Notes: generated by a model not told the origin, from the letters alone. A stretch of DNA of 45,476 bases from Acidobacteriota bacterium (GCA_029263395.1 JAJCXO010000145.1:1-45476), one strand, 5' to 3'; counted from the first letter of the stretch, positions 32,898 through 41,757 are shown. Numbers and translations are program-made.

Positions 32898-33680
32898 ATG
32901 AGCTCTTTCGAGAATCTGCTGGTGAGCGATAACGCCGGTGTCCGCCTGTTGACGCTGAACCGGCCCCACAAGAAGAACGCTGTTAGTCCCGAGCTGGCGA
33001 CTGACTTACGGGATGCGCTGACGGCGGCGACAGCAGACGAGGCGGTGCGGGTGGTGGTCGTCAACGGTGCCGGAGATAGCTTCTGCGCTGGCGCCGATAT
33101 GGGCGTCTTTCTGGCCATCGGTCGAGGCGAGCTCGAAGGCCCCAAACGAGTAGGCACGTTGCACGAGCATCTCGGCACGTTCCCGAAACCGTTGATTGCA
33201 GCGGTCCATGGGCAAGCCGTTGGGATGGGAGTGACGTTGTTGCCCCATTTCGACATGGTGTATGCGGCGGATGACGCGTCGTTCTTGACCCCCTTTGTAC
33301 GTCTTGGGTTGGTACTCGAATTCGGCAGCTCGTTCACCTTGCCGCGATTGATCGGCCGGCAGCGGGCCAACGAACTGATCCTCGGTGCCCGTCCGCTCGA
33401 CGCTGCGACAGCGGCCAATTGGGGGCTGGTCAACCGTGTTTTTCCGGCCGCCGAGATGATGGAACGAGTCGTCGCAATGGCGACCGAGTTGGCGGCGTTA
33501 CCGCCGATTGCATTGGCCTCGTGTAAGCGGCTGATTCGAGCCGGAGAGGAGAGTTCGTTGCAGGAGTCGATCGCCCGCGAAGATGAGACCCTCGAGCAGT
33601 TTTATGGCTCCCCAGAGAACCTTCGTGCGGTCGAGGCGTTTCTGGCGTCGCGCCGTCAACGGGCTGAGGGAGCCTCGTAA
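32898..33680 (+). CDS. Enoyl-CoA hydratase/isomerase (crotonase) family protein
   Basis: 260 residues from the ATG at 32898, preceded by GAGGTG. Crotonase features are LLTLNRPHKKNAVSPEL, the oxyanion-hole segment GAGDSFCAGADMG and a second one AVHGQAVGMGVTLLPHFDMV (quoted in part). LGLVLEFGSSFTLPRLIG has a Glu where delta3,delta2-enoyl-CoA isomerases place their catalytic Glu, so isomerase activity is as likely as hydratase. It would act in fatty-acid or related acyl-CoA breakdown in the cytoplasm. No other beta-oxidation gene is next to it. Confidence 0.88.
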   Translation: MSSFENLLVSDNAGVRLLTLNRPHKKNAVSPELATDLRDALTAATADEAVRVVVVNGAGDSFCAGADMGVFLAIGRGELEGPKRVGTLHEHLGTFPKPLIAAVHGQAVGMGVTLLPHFDMVYAADDASFLTPFVRLGLVLEFGSSFTLPRLIGRQRANELILGARPLDAATAANWGLVNRVFPAAEMMERVVAMATELAALPPIALASCKRLIRAGEESSLQESIAREDETLEQFYGSPENLRAVEAFLASRRQRAEGAS

Positions 33681-33772
33681 CCGATGGGTGTGGACTAACG
33701 ATCGACTCGCTCGTGATGTGACGAGCTCGAGACGGCAACTAGACGCCGAACAGGTCAGGCGGTAGGCCTTAA

Positions 33773-33813
33773 CCCCTTCTTTACCAACCGTTTAGGTTCC
33801 GGCTCAGAAGGGG
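33773..33813. terminator. Inverted repeat after the crotonase gene (possible terminator)
   Basis: CCCCTTCT (33773-33780) and AGAAGGGG (33806-33813) pair perfectly, with an inner AACC/GGTT stem. It lies about 90 bp after the crotonase stop. No T-run follows, so a factor-independent terminator is uncertain. Confidence 0.35.
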
Positions 33814-33975
33814 ACGAAGTTTTCGACCTGTGGAAACTTGTAAGGGTGAGCTGCGCCTGTTTGACCCGCTCTCTGACGACGAATTTTTAAAGTACTGAAA
33901 AAAAAGCACTTAGAAATCTTGAACAGGAACATGTGCAATTTGCATTCAACACGGGAAAAGTCGGCCTTCAAGACG

Positions 33976-34005
33976 TTTTCCGATGCCTTTTCCACAGGCT
34001 TTTCC
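33976..34005. repeat. Three TTTTCC boxes at exact 12-bp spacing
   Basis: TTTTCC starts at 33976, 33988 and 34000. A GGAAAA in the opposite sense lies at 33954-33959. The phasing suggests a protein-binding site cluster about 150 bp before the sheath gene. Confidence 0.5.
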
Positions 34006-34162
34006 GCACAAACTGTGGACGAGTCGAGTCTCTGTCCTTTACGGAATTTTTGCGGACGGTCTGTGCTGATTCCTGAAGAGCTTCTGTAGTTCAACCCTCG
34101 CCGTCGGTGGTGAAGACAACCTTCACCTCCTGAGCAGCCATCCCTGGAAGGAGAGTCAACTT

Positions 34163-36094
34163 ATGCCAACTTATCTGCATCCCGGTGTTTATGTAGAGGA
34201 GATTCCTAGCGGATCCAAGCCGATCGAGGGAGTTGCCACGTCGGTGGCAGCTTTTGTCGGCCATACTTCTCGTGGCCCGATCGACAAGCCTGTGCTGATT
34301 CAGAAATGGGCCGACTATGAAGACACCTTTGGTGGTGTTCTCTCCCCGACTGACGCCTTGGGGTTAGCGGTTTCGGCCTTCTATTTGAACGGTGGCAAGA
34401 GTGCCTACATCGGCCGTCTGGCGGCCGATGCGATAGCTGCGACCCTGCCCTCTGGATCTGTCCAGGGCTCGGGGGACGCGGCCACTGTCGATCTGTTGGA
34501 GCTAACCGCGACCAGCCCCGGTGCTTGGGGCAATCAGTTATTGGTGCGGGTGACCAAGAATAACGCCCGGCAGTTCAAACTCGAGGTGGGACATTCGCTC
34601 GGCGGTGAATTCTTGCCCGACGAAGTGTTCGACAACCTGACGATGAACGAGCGCGACGCCAACCATGTGGTGGCGGTCATCAACAGTTCATCGCAGCAGA
34701 TCAGCGCGCAGCTCGGATCCGAGGTTACAACGCACTACCAGACCGGACAGAGCTTCAGCGATTTGTTGAACAGCCAGATCCCATGGACCGAGGTCCTGGA
34801 GGGGATGTCGCTCACCCTGAGCGTCAACGGCTTGGCAGCCCAGACTGTCACGCTTGGCCCGCCACCTATTGGTGGCCCGGCTTACGCCAACGGCGACGAT
34901 GTTTTGGCGGAGTTGCAAACGCGTATCCGAGCGCTGTCGCAGACACCGGGAGATGCCTATGACGGCTTTCTCTGCTTCTTTCCTGGTGATCCGCCATTCG
35001 ACGGTCAGCGGGTTTACCTCCAGACAGCGATGGCCGCTTCTCATGCCTCGGTCACCGTGCGGCCTGGTGAGCTGGCTTCGATTCTCACCTTGGGCACGGC
35101 CAGCGGTGGTGGCGAGTTCTTGGGCACCCGCCAGGTGGTTCCCGAAACTCCGGGGGATGGAGTGATTGCAGCGTTGACCGGCGGTGACGATGGTGTCGCT
35201 CCGGGAGCTGACGAGTACCGGACATTCTTCGCCAAGCTCGAGAAAGTTCGCGACATCAGTATGTTGGTGCTCCCCGGGCAGTCGCAGGCGGCCGATGGTA
35301 GCGGCAATGTCAATCTCGACCTTGCTGTGGCCCACTGTGAGAAGACCAAAAGCCGGGTGCTGATCATGGATCCGCCGCCGGGAGTCGAGTTCGTCAGCGC
35401 CGGTGATGTCGAAAGCCTGAACTTGCCGACGTCAACCTATTCGACCCTCTATTACCCATGGGTCAAGGTGGCCAACCCGTTCTACAACGCCGATACCAAT
35501 CCGACCGCGCCAACCACGCTGACCATCGCGCCGTCAGCTTTTGCCGCTGGTATGTGGTCCAAGACCGATGGCCGCCGCGGAGTGTGGAAAGCGCCGGCTG
35601 GCGTCGAAGCGTCGCTGCTCGGCTTGGCCGGGTTGGAATACGTGGTCGAGGACGGTGAGCAAGATCAACTCAACCCGTTGGGCGTCAACTGCTTGCGCAC
35701 TATGCCGGGATTCGGTTCGGTGGTTTGGGGCGCTCGTACGTTGGCGACGCGATCCGATCCGGAATGGCGCTACGTGCCGGTGCGGCGGACCGCAATTTAC
35801 ATCGAGCGCAGCGTCTATGAAGGCATCCAATGGGCGGTCTTCGAGCCCAACAATCACCTGTTGTGGGCTTCGTTGCGCGCCAACGTTGGGTCGTTCATGG
35901 GCGGCCTGTTCCGCGCTGGGGCGTTCCAGGGTGAGAAGGCGTCGGATGCCTACTTCGTCCGTTGTGGTCTCGGCGACACCATGACCCAGGCCGATATCGA
36001 CCGGGGTCAAGTCATCGCCATTGTCGGTTTTGCTCCGCTCAAGCCGGCGGAGTTCGTGATCATTCGCATTCAGCAGAAAGTTGGCCAGGAGTAG
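34163..36094 (+). CDS. Contractile injection system sheath protein
   Basis: 643 residues. The N-terminus MPTYLHPGVYVEEIPSGSKP and AFVGHTSRGPIDKPVLI are the hallmark of phage/CIS tail sheaths; the C-terminal domain has LWASLRANVGSFMGGLFRAGAFQG (part) and GFAPLKPAEFVIIRIQQ, which end sheath proteins of this class. Residues about 110-330 form a variable insert, making it longer than minimal sheaths. It polymerises around the tube and contracts to drive it through a target membrane. AAGGAG stands 11 bases before the ATG. It is the first gene of the operon and the only sheath in view. Confidence 0.93.
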   Translation: MPTYLHPGVYVEEIPSGSKPIEGVATSVAAFVGHTSRGPIDKPVLIQKWADYEDTFGGVLSPTDALGLAVSAFYLNGGKSAYIGRLAADAIAATLPSGSVQGSGDAATVDLLELTATSPGAWGNQLLVRVTKNNARQFKLEVGHSLGGEFLPDEVFDNLTMNERDANHVVAVINSSSQQISAQLGSEVTTHYQTGQSFSDLLNSQIPWTEVLEGMSLTLSVNGLAAQTVTLGPPPIGGPAYANGDDVLAELQTRIRALSQTPGDAYDGFLCFFPGDPPFDGQRVYLQTAMAASHASVTVRPGELASILTLGTASGGGEFLGTRQVVPETPGDGVIAALTGGDDGVAPGADEYRTFFAKLEKVRDISMLVLPGQSQAADGSGNVNLDLAVAHCEKTKSRVLIMDPPPGVEFVSAGDVESLNLPTSTYSTLYYPWVKVANPFYNADTNPTAPTTLTIAPSAFAAGMWSKTDGRRGVWKAPAGVEASLLGLAGLEYVVEDGEQDQLNPLGVNCLRTMPGFGSVVWGARTLATRSDPEWRYVPVRRTAIYIERSVYEGIQWAVFEPNNHLLWASLRANVGSFMGGLFRAGAFQGEKASDAYFVRCGLGDTMTQADIDRGQVIAIVGFAPLKPAEFVIIRIQQKVGQE

Positions 36095-36134
36095 GGGATT
36101 CCCCGAATCTTCGATCCCTGCAAGGAGAAAAAAC

Positions 36135-36644
36135 ATGGCTGCACCTCTTTTCCCTGTTAATGCCCATCGCCACGATCCATATCGCACCTTCAAATTCCAG
36201 GTCATCATCGATGGCCAGGCGGTTGCGGGTCTGAGAAAGATGGGGGCTCTGAAGAAGAAGACTGAACCCATCAAATGGCGCACTGCCGGAGATCCATCCC
36301 ATGAACGTGTTGTGCCTGGCGGTACCAGCTACGAAGCGGTCACCCTCGAGCAGGGGTTGACCCACGATCCGGTTTTCGAGTCCTGGGCCAATCTGGTCAA
36401 CAACATCGACGGCGACGCGGCGGTTTCGCTCAAGGGTTTTCGCAAGGATCTGGTGATCAATGTGCTCAACCTGCAGGGCCAGGTCGCCTTGTCTTACTCG
36501 CTCCAGCGTGCCTGGGTTTCGGACTTCCAGGCGGTGCCCGATCTCGACGCTGGCAGCATGAACTCGGTCGGCATTCAGACCATTACTGTGCAGCACGAGG
36601 GCTGGCAGCGCGACACCAGTGTCGCCGAGCCGGTTGAAGGCTGA
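36135..36644 (+). CDS. Contractile injection system tube protein (gp19-like)
   Basis: 169 residues from MAAPLFPVNAHRHDPYRTF; AAGGAG eight bases upstream decides the start. The features RFKFQVIIDGQAVAGLRKMG-like (FKFQVIIDGQAVAGLRKMG), YEAVTLEQGLTHDPVFESW and LQRAWVSDFQAVPDLDAG identify the T4 gp19/Afp1 family, whose hexamers stack into the inner tube. It lies 40 bp after the sheath gene, as in other such loci, and overlaps the next start by one base. Confidence 0.92.
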   Translation: MAAPLFPVNAHRHDPYRTFKFQVIIDGQAVAGLRKMGALKKKTEPIKWRTAGDPSHERVVPGGTSYEAVTLEQGLTHDPVFESWANLVNNIDGDAAVSLKGFRKDLVINVLNLQGQVALSYSLQRAWVSDFQAVPDLDAGSMNSVGIQTITVQHEGWQRDTSVAEPVEG

Positions 36645-37438
36645 TGTTGTTACCCGGTGGGCTCTACGAGCACGGTGAGCGCGTGCGGCGCTTCGCGTTC
36701 GAGCCGCCCACCGGGGCGATCGAACTGGCGACGATGACCTATCAGAACGAGCCGATGCCGCGCCGAATCACCTACGTCTTGTGTGAGGCCTTGGCTCATG
36801 TTGGGGAGCAACCCCCGGAGTTCGAGCGTGTGCATACCCTGAGTGTCGGAGATCGGCAATTCCTGGTCCGCCGGCTGGCGATCCATCTTGGCCAGGATGG
36901 TGGCTGGCACACCGTCACCTGCGGTCACTGTCAGGCGGAATTTGATCTGTTCATCGAGCCGTCCGCGTTGCCGGTCAAGGAGGCTGGGGACGGCTATCCA
37001 TTCGCCGAGTTGACAATCGATGTGAGGCGATTCCGTTTGCACGTGCCGACCGGTGCTGACCAAGAGTTGGTCGCGAGCATTGCAGATCCCGACGAAGCCC
37101 TGAGGGCATTAGTTCAGTCCTGTCTCGTTGAGCCTGCGGAACTGGCGGCGGCCGAGCTATCGGCCGCGGATTGGCAGCGCATCGAAGGCGCGATGGAGGA
37201 GGTGTCACCGGAGGTCGTGACTCAGGTCGAGAGCCGCTGCCCGGAGTGTAACGGTGCCAACTCGGTCGAGGTTGATCCGTACGCTTGCCTACACGGTGAT
37301 GGTGGGGGCCTCTTGGCAGAGGTCCATACCTTGGCGATGAGCTACCACTGGAGCGAAGGCCAGATCTTGGAGTTGCCGCGGCCGCGCCGGCAGCGTTATC
37401 TCGCACTGGTCGACCGCTCACGCGGCATGACGAATTGA
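36644..37438 (+). CDS. Zinc-ribbon protein of the injection-system operon, unassigned
   Basis: 264 residues; the ATG overlaps the tube stop (TGATG). Two CxxC pairs, CGHC (93-96) and CPEC (199-202), would bind zinc. Conserved-looking stretches are VGDRQFLVRRLAIHLG and, near the end, EVHTLAMSYHWSEGQILELP then RRQRYLALVDRSRGM. I have seen this last pattern next to tube genes in other injection systems and some phages, possibly as a baseplate or assembly protein, but no established role is known to me. No signal peptide or membrane segment; presumably cytoplasmic assembly factor. Confidence 0.65.
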   Translation: MLLPGGLYEHGERVRRFAFEPPTGAIELATMTYQNEPMPRRITYVLCEALAHVGEQPPEFERVHTLSVGDRQFLVRRLAIHLGQDGGWHTVTCGHCQAEFDLFIEPSALPVKEAGDGYPFAELTIDVRRFRLHVPTGADQELVASIADPDEALRALVQSCLVEPAELAAAELSAADWQRIEGAMEEVSPEVVTQVESRCPECNGANSVEVDPYACLHGDGGGLLAEVHTLAMSYHWSEGQILELPRPRRQRYLALVDRSRGMTN

Positions 37439-37445
37439 GGCTGTG

Positions 37446-38438
37446 ATGAGCTTTCTTCGGCAAATTGTTCGCGACGCTCAGGCGGGGCCAGCGGCAACTC
37501 CTCAGCGGCGCTCTTCGGCACCCCGCCCGAAGTCTGGCGAGGGTTCCGAGGGTATGACTTCACTGCCAATGGTTGGCGGGTTGCCGGCCGTCGACTCGTT
37601 GGGTGATGCGATCGAGTCCCGGGTAGCCGCTCAGGGAGGACCAGATCCCATGCCGGATCTCACGACGCTCAGCTCACCGGCTCGTGCTTTCGGTTTGACG
37701 GCAGAGGCGCCGTCCGTTTCGGGGGCGGCATCAGCCGAAGTTGCAGGCCAAGGTGTGCATACGGCCGGGCAAGTAGCAGCTGTGGACCTCGGGGTGAAGC
37801 GAGCCGCTGGGGCGAAGGTTGTGACCCGTGACGACGGACCGGCTGGTGCCGTTGTCGAGGGTGAGGCTAGAACAGTGGCTGCCAAACCTCGTCAAGCCGT
37901 GACCGAAGCCGATGCAGCCGCTTCCTCGAACCTGCTGACGTCGAATCAGTCGGCGGGTTCGGAGCATCTGCCGACAGTCGTTCCGGCGTTGGTGGATCAG
38001 CAAGAAGTTTCGCCGCCGGCATTCACCCGGTCAGATAGCAACTCGGCTGTTGCCCAAACACGTCCCGAAGATCAGCAATCCCTTGAGGATCCGCAACCGG
38101 CAGATCCGGTGGTTTTGTCGCTGTCTGCGGCGTCGCTGTCTGCGGCGTCGACGTCTGTCACGTCGGTGCCTGCCGGGTCGGTGCCTGGAGAGTCAGTGCC
38201 CGCCGCGTCGGTGGTCGTTATGCCGGGGAGCACAGAACCCGCGGTCAACCCACGCGACGAGACACGGCTTGATCATCCGCCGGTCAGTCCGTCTGTCCAC
38301 ATCGGTCACCTCGAAGTCATTGTGGTCGCTCCTGAAGGGGCGAACGGTAGACCTGCTCAACCCATATCGCCACCAGCTCCCGCGGCCAGTTCTGGGGGTC
38401 GACGCTTGGCCAGTCGGCGATTTCTTCGGGCCCTGTAA
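37446..38438 (+). CDS. Disordered Ala/Ser/Pro-rich protein of the injection-system operon
   Basis: 330 residues starting MSFLRQIVRDAQAG. After a short helix the protein is low complexity (Ala, Ser, Val, Pro, Gly) with no predicted fold; a short conserved-looking end reads VHIGHLEVIVVAPEG followed by a basic C-terminus. 38118-38207 encodes six pentapeptides of the SLSAA/SVPAG type. The VHIGHLEVIV end resembles the C-terminal strand of some CIS proteins whose function is unknown. Stop and next ATG are two bases apart. It could be a flexible linker, a chaperone or a cargo-related protein; I cannot decide. Confidence 0.6.
   Translation: MSFLRQIVRDAQAGPAATPQRRSSAPRPKSGEGSEGMTSLPMVGGLPAVDSLGDAIESRVAAQGGPDPMPDLTTLSSPARAFGLTAEAPSVSGAASAEVAGQGVHTAGQVAAVDLGVKRAAGAKVVTRDDGPAGAVVEGEARTVAAKPRQAVTEADAAASSNLLTSNQSAGSEHLPTVVPALVDQQEVSPPAFTRSDSNSAVAQTRPEDQQSLEDPQPADPVVLSLSAASLSAASTSVTSVPAGSVPGESVPAASVVVMPGSTEPAVNPRDETRLDHPPVSPSVHIGHLEVIVVAPEGANGRPAQPISPPAPAASSGGRRLASRRFLRAL
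38118..38207. repeat. 15-bp x 6 tandem repeat in the disordered gene
   Basis: Units 1 and 2 are identical (TCGCTGTCTGCGGCG); units 3-6 are variants, all beginning TCG or TCA. In frame they give SLSAA-SLSAA-STSVT-SVPAG-SVPGE-SVPAA. Confidence 0.93.
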
Positions 38439-38440
38439 TC

Positions 38441-39466
38441 ATGGCTTTACCAGCATCATCTCTATCGCGAGTCTGCCGTGCCATCGCCGACTTTGTGAGC
38501 GTTGGTATCGATGCCAGCGCCAATTCGGTCAGGGTGCTGCTCGGCACCCCGTCGGAGGCCTCGAAGGCGAGCGAGAGCCAGCACCGCGTCAACCTCTTCT
38601 TCTACCGCGTCGAGCCGGCGGCTTTTGGCCCGGGGCCGAGTGCCGACGAAACTTGGTGGATTCGACTCCATTGCCTGATCACCTCATTCGGTGTGATGGA
38701 GGACCAGATCAGCGCAGGTGAGAACGAGTTGCGACTGTTGGGCGAAGTGCTGCGGCTATTCCATGAGGCGCCGGTGTTGGAGCCGTTGGACGTCGACGGC
38801 GAACGTGTCCAATTGCAGGCTATTTTCCAACCCTTGACCACCGACGAACTCAATCATCTCTGGTCGACTCAGAGCGAGGTCAGCTTCCGGACGTCGTTAG
38901 CCTACGAAATGGTGCTGGCGCCGGTGGTGCCGCGTAGCCCAGCGATCGAGGCACCGCGAGTGGGTGCCGTAGGACAGCAGGTTGGTATCGGGGCCGGAGC
39001 GCGTCGCGAGGGGTTCGACGGTACCGCTGTTGCACCCCCGGTCAGTGCCTCGACCGTGGACATTGCACGCGTCGATTGGGCGCCTCGCATTTGTTTCGTC
39101 GTCGACGGGGACTGCCAGCAGAGCCAGGCTTTTACCGTCAGCGAGATCCAGGTTGGAAGCCTTGTGCCCGAAGTCTGGGTGGCGGGCCAAGACGGCACCG
39201 CTGTTATTTTGCGATGGCAGATATGGGACCACAAGGAGGGTTGGCGGGACGCCAAACCACCGGTCGCCGCCATCGCCACCGGGCCTCGTCTCGATCCGGC
39301 TGCTGCCGCCGTAACACCCACGACGTCGGTACCTCTGCCGTTCGATGATCGTGCGGGGCAGGCGATGCTCCACGCTGAGCGAGTGTTCGTTCGTCCCAGC
39401 GATGGTGCCGAGCTGACGTTGCGCAGCAATCCGCTGCTGATTAGCCTCTACGAGGAAGGATCATGA
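38441..39466 (+). CDS. DUF4255 (Pvc16/Afp16-like) tail-terminator protein
   Basis: 341 residues. The first ~180 residues are DUF4255: ASSLSRVCRAIADFVSVGI, HRVNLFFYRVEPAAFG and LRLHCLITSFG-like (IRLHCLITSFGVMEDQISAG), with SFRTSLAYEMVLAPVVP closing the domain. In Afp/PVC-type systems this protein caps the tube and sheath. The remaining ~150 residues are an extra beta-rich domain of unknown role. The stop overlaps the next ATG (ATGA). Confidence 0.85.
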   Translation: MALPASSLSRVCRAIADFVSVGIDASANSVRVLLGTPSEASKASESQHRVNLFFYRVEPAAFGPGPSADETWWIRLHCLITSFGVMEDQISAGENELRLLGEVLRLFHEAPVLEPLDVDGERVQLQAIFQPLTTDELNHLWSTQSEVSFRTSLAYEMVLAPVVPRSPAIEAPRVGAVGQQVGIGAGARREGFDGTAVAPPVSASTVDIARVDWAPRICFVVDGDCQQSQAFTVSEIQVGSLVPEVWVAGQDGTAVILRWQIWDHKEGWRDAKPPVAAIATGPRLDPAAAAVTPTTSVPLPFDDRAGQAMLHAERVFVRPSDGAELTLRSNPLLISLYEEGS

Positions 39467-40797
39467 GCTCCGCGTCGACGGCAGTTGGCGTGACCGCTGA
39501 ATGGCAGCGGCTCGAGCTGCTTGCGCATTGTCTTGCTGAGTCGCGGTGCAATCGTGAGGTTGCAAGCTCGGCCCTGGCCAGCCTGCGGACGTGGCAGCAG
39601 CAAGTGGCGGACCTCAGGAGCCACAGTGCCGCGTGGCGTCGCGTGTTGGGGGAAGTGCAGCTGTCGACTCTCGAGCACGACATATTGGTCTGTGCCGTAG
39701 CGCCCGAGGTGATGCCCCGTCTCGGCTGGCTATTTCAGAACTTACAGTCGCCGACCGCTCATCCCTATCCCACCGCGGCTTTGCTGTTCGATCTCTTGGC
39801 CTTGGCGCCGGAGGACAGCGAGCCGTTACATCGGGCGCTGAGTGAGGCTTCCGAGCTTCGCCGACAGGGTTTGATCCAGGTTGAGGACAATGATCTTTAT
39901 CAGCCGATTCGGCCGGGATCTGGGGTCAGCGCACGGTTGATGGGGCGGGAACTGGTGGATCCGGCACCAGCAGGTGCCACCCGAGTCGAGACCCAGGCCG
40001 GTTGGGAGGACTTGGTGCTGCCTGCTGAGCATCTGGCGATGTTGCGGGAGTTTCTGCTCTGGGTTCAGCACCGCGACACGGTGCAAGGCGAGTGGGGTGG
40101 TCGTGAAGCGGGGGGGCCGGTAGCGCTGTTTGCCGGACCGTCCGGTACCGGCAAGACCTTCGCCGCCGCGGTGCTGGCGACGGCATTGAGCTGGCCGCTC
40201 TATCGGGTGGATCTCGGCACGCTGGTCAGCAAGTACATTGGCGAGACCGAGAAGAATCTCAATCGCCTGTTCGATGCTGCCCACGGTCGTCCGATGGTGT
40301 TGCAGTTCGACGAGGCGGATAGCCTGTTCAGCAAGCGCGGCGAGGTCAGGGAAGCTCGCGATCGGTACGCCAACATGGAAGTCAGCCACCTGTTGGCCAG
40401 AATCGAGTCGCATCGCGGGCCCTGCATCTTGACCACCAACTTGCGGAGCAATCTCGACCAGGCGTTTGCGCGCAGATTTCAAGTGGTGGTTGACTTTCCC
40501 CGGCCTGACCAGGCGGCCCGCGAGCGTTTGTGGCACAGCTTGTTACCACCGAAAGCGCCGCGGGCTGACGAGGTAGATCCAGCCTTCTTGGCGCGGGCGG
40601 TCAATCTTACCGGTGGTCAGATCTGCAACGCGGCGCTCCACGCCGCTTACCTCGCTGCTGGCAATGGTCGGGTGATCGGGATGGCCCACCTCGCGCTGGC
40701 AGCCTGGCGGGAGCTCGGCAAGGACGGGCGCGATTTGACACCGATGGATCTTGGCCCGCTGGCCAGCCATCTGCCGGAAGGAGGCATCTTGTGTTGA
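39463..40797 (+). CDS. AAA+ ATPase of injection system (Afp15-like)
   Basis: 444 residues. The N-terminal ~200 residues are helical; then the AAA+ core follows with AGPSGTGKT (Walker A, 224-232), SKYIGETEKN, VLQFDEADSLF (Walker B, 279-289) and the arginine residues in DQAFARRFQ (about 332-340). Afp15/Pvc15-type ATPases are encoded in almost all such loci and are required for assembly or cargo loading. It is coupled by overlap to both neighbours. Confidence 0.9.
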   Translation: MSSASTAVGVTAEWQRLELLAHCLAESRCNREVASSALASLRTWQQQVADLRSHSAAWRRVLGEVQLSTLEHDILVCAVAPEVMPRLGWLFQNLQSPTAHPYPTAALLFDLLALAPEDSEPLHRALSEASELRRQGLIQVEDNDLYQPIRPGSGVSARLMGRELVDPAPAGATRVETQAGWEDLVLPAEHLAMLREFLLWVQHRDTVQGEWGGREAGGPVALFAGPSGTGKTFAAAVLATALSWPLYRVDLGTLVSKYIGETEKNLNRLFDAAHGRPMVLQFDEADSLFSKRGEVREARDRYANMEVSHLLARIESHRGPCILTTNLRSNLDQAFARRFQVVVDFPRPDQAARERLWHSLLPPKAPRADEVDPAFLARAVNLTGGQICNAALHAAYLAAGNGRVIGMAHLALAAWRELGKDGRDLTPMDLGPLASHLPEGGILC

Positions 40798-41099
40798 AGA
40801 TCGATCAACTCAGCCTCGCATTGCCGCATGGCTTCGAACATCGTGCTGAAGACATTGCACGCCTAACCGCGGACGGTCTGGCAGAACTGCCGGCAGAGAC
40901 TTGGGCTGTGGCCACACCGGCTGGCACGGTTTCGACAGGCACTGTACCGAGCCAGTTGCGCCAGCTGGAGCGGGTTGCTCCAGCACCGATCGAGGTTACC
41001 GCTGGTGCCACCAATACTGAGGTTGCTCGTCAGGTCACGGCGGCGGTTCAGCAGCAGATTACGTCTTCATCGGCGCGTCTACCTGGAGGATCCCAGTAA
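40791..41099 (+). CDS. Small protein of the injection-system operon
   Basis: 102 residues, started at GTG (40791) because GGAAGGAGG stands six bases upstream and the gene overlaps the ATPase stop. It begins LKIDQLSLALPHGFEHRAEDIARLTADGLAEL (part), a pattern I know as a recurring uncharacterised small protein after AAA+ genes of injection systems. The C-terminal half is Ala/Thr/Gln-rich. Its stop overlaps the next ATG. Confidence 0.7.
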   Translation: MLKIDQLSLALPHGFEHRAEDIARLTADGLAELPAETWAVATPAGTVSTGTVPSQLRQLERVAPAPIEVTAGATNTEVARQVTAAVQQQITSSSARLPGGSQ

Positions 41100-41746
41100 T
41101 GCTCAAGACTGTTCGAGGAGCGTTGGTCGAGTACGGCGTTGCTGTGCCACCGCTCGCCTTCGTATTCGATTTCAACCCCGAAACGATTTCCCGTCGCCGC
41201 AGTGTTTCGATCAATACGGGAACGGTACCTGGTACCCGTGGCGGCTACGATTTTGCGTTGCCGAGCGAGACACCGCGGGCGTCCCAGGGAGTGACCGCTC
41301 AGCCTGAGACGTTGTCGTTGCGGCTGTTGATCGACGCCACCGACCGGATGGAGCAAGGGGATCAGGTGGCGACACAGCGCGGTGTTGAGCCGCAGCTGGA
41401 TGTGTTGCGCACCATGCTCGAGCCCAAGTCTCAAGGGCCAGCCGGGGTGCAGACGCTCTCCAGCCTGGGGCTTGGCGGGGATCGTGCGTTCCAACGGTAT
41501 GCCTCGGCATCGGTCCTGCTCTTCGTGTGGGGAAGTCACATTCTGCCGGTGTTCCTCACCAACGTATCGGTTGAGGAAGTTGCGCACTTGCCGTCCCTGG
41601 TGCCTTATCGAGCCCGGGTGGCGATCGATCTACAAGTGATCGAAGGCAGCAATCCGTTCTACCGAGTCGAACAGGTGCGCCAGGTGGTGAGTGCCGCCTT
41701 CAATGGCCAGGTCGATATACCGGTGGCCGTCGGTGGCGCTGGCTGA
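41099..41746 (+). CDS. CIS tube-initiator/baseplate protein (Afp7 N-terminal type)
   Basis: 215 residues. FDFNPETISRRRSVSIN, QPETLSLRLLIDATDRM and LLFVWGSHILPVFLTNVSVEE fit the contractile-injection-system tube-protein N-domain family, in which FxFNPxxI and W.. .lp.. l... features are shared. It probably links spike and tube, as the N-terminal part of Afp7/gp53-like proteins does. Here that part is a separate gene from the LysM part. A GGAGGA ribosome site lies about nine bases before the ATG. Confidence 0.78.
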   Translation: MLKTVRGALVEYGVAVPPLAFVFDFNPETISRRRSVSINTGTVPGTRGGYDFALPSETPRASQGVTAQPETLSLRLLIDATDRMEQGDQVATQRGVEPQLDVLRTMLEPKSQGPAGVQTLSSLGLGGDRAFQRYASASVLLFVWGSHILPVFLTNVSVEEVAHLPSLVPYRARVAIDLQVIEGSNPFYRVEQVRQVVSAAFNGQVDIPVAVGGAG

Positions 41747-41757
41747 AGGAGATTGTG

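Larger units (their letters stand above)
33681..34162. other. 482-bp AT-rich spacer upstream of the injection-system operon
   Basis: No gene is supported. Around 33880-33930 the sequence is AT-rich compared with its surroundings (for example GAATTTTTAAAGTACTG and an A8 run). Features listed separately are an inverted repeat at 33773-33813 and regularly spaced TTTTCC boxes at 33976-34005. TTTTCCACA at 33988-33996 and TGTGGAAAC at 33829-33837 resemble DnaA boxes by one or two mismatches. It should contain the operon promoter, but I cannot place -35/-10 boxes. Confidence 0.5.

Noticed and set aside
33681-34162. Chromosomal origin of replication
   Set aside because: DnaA-box-like sites are few and mismatched, and dnaA, dnaN or other origin-linked genes are absent nearby.
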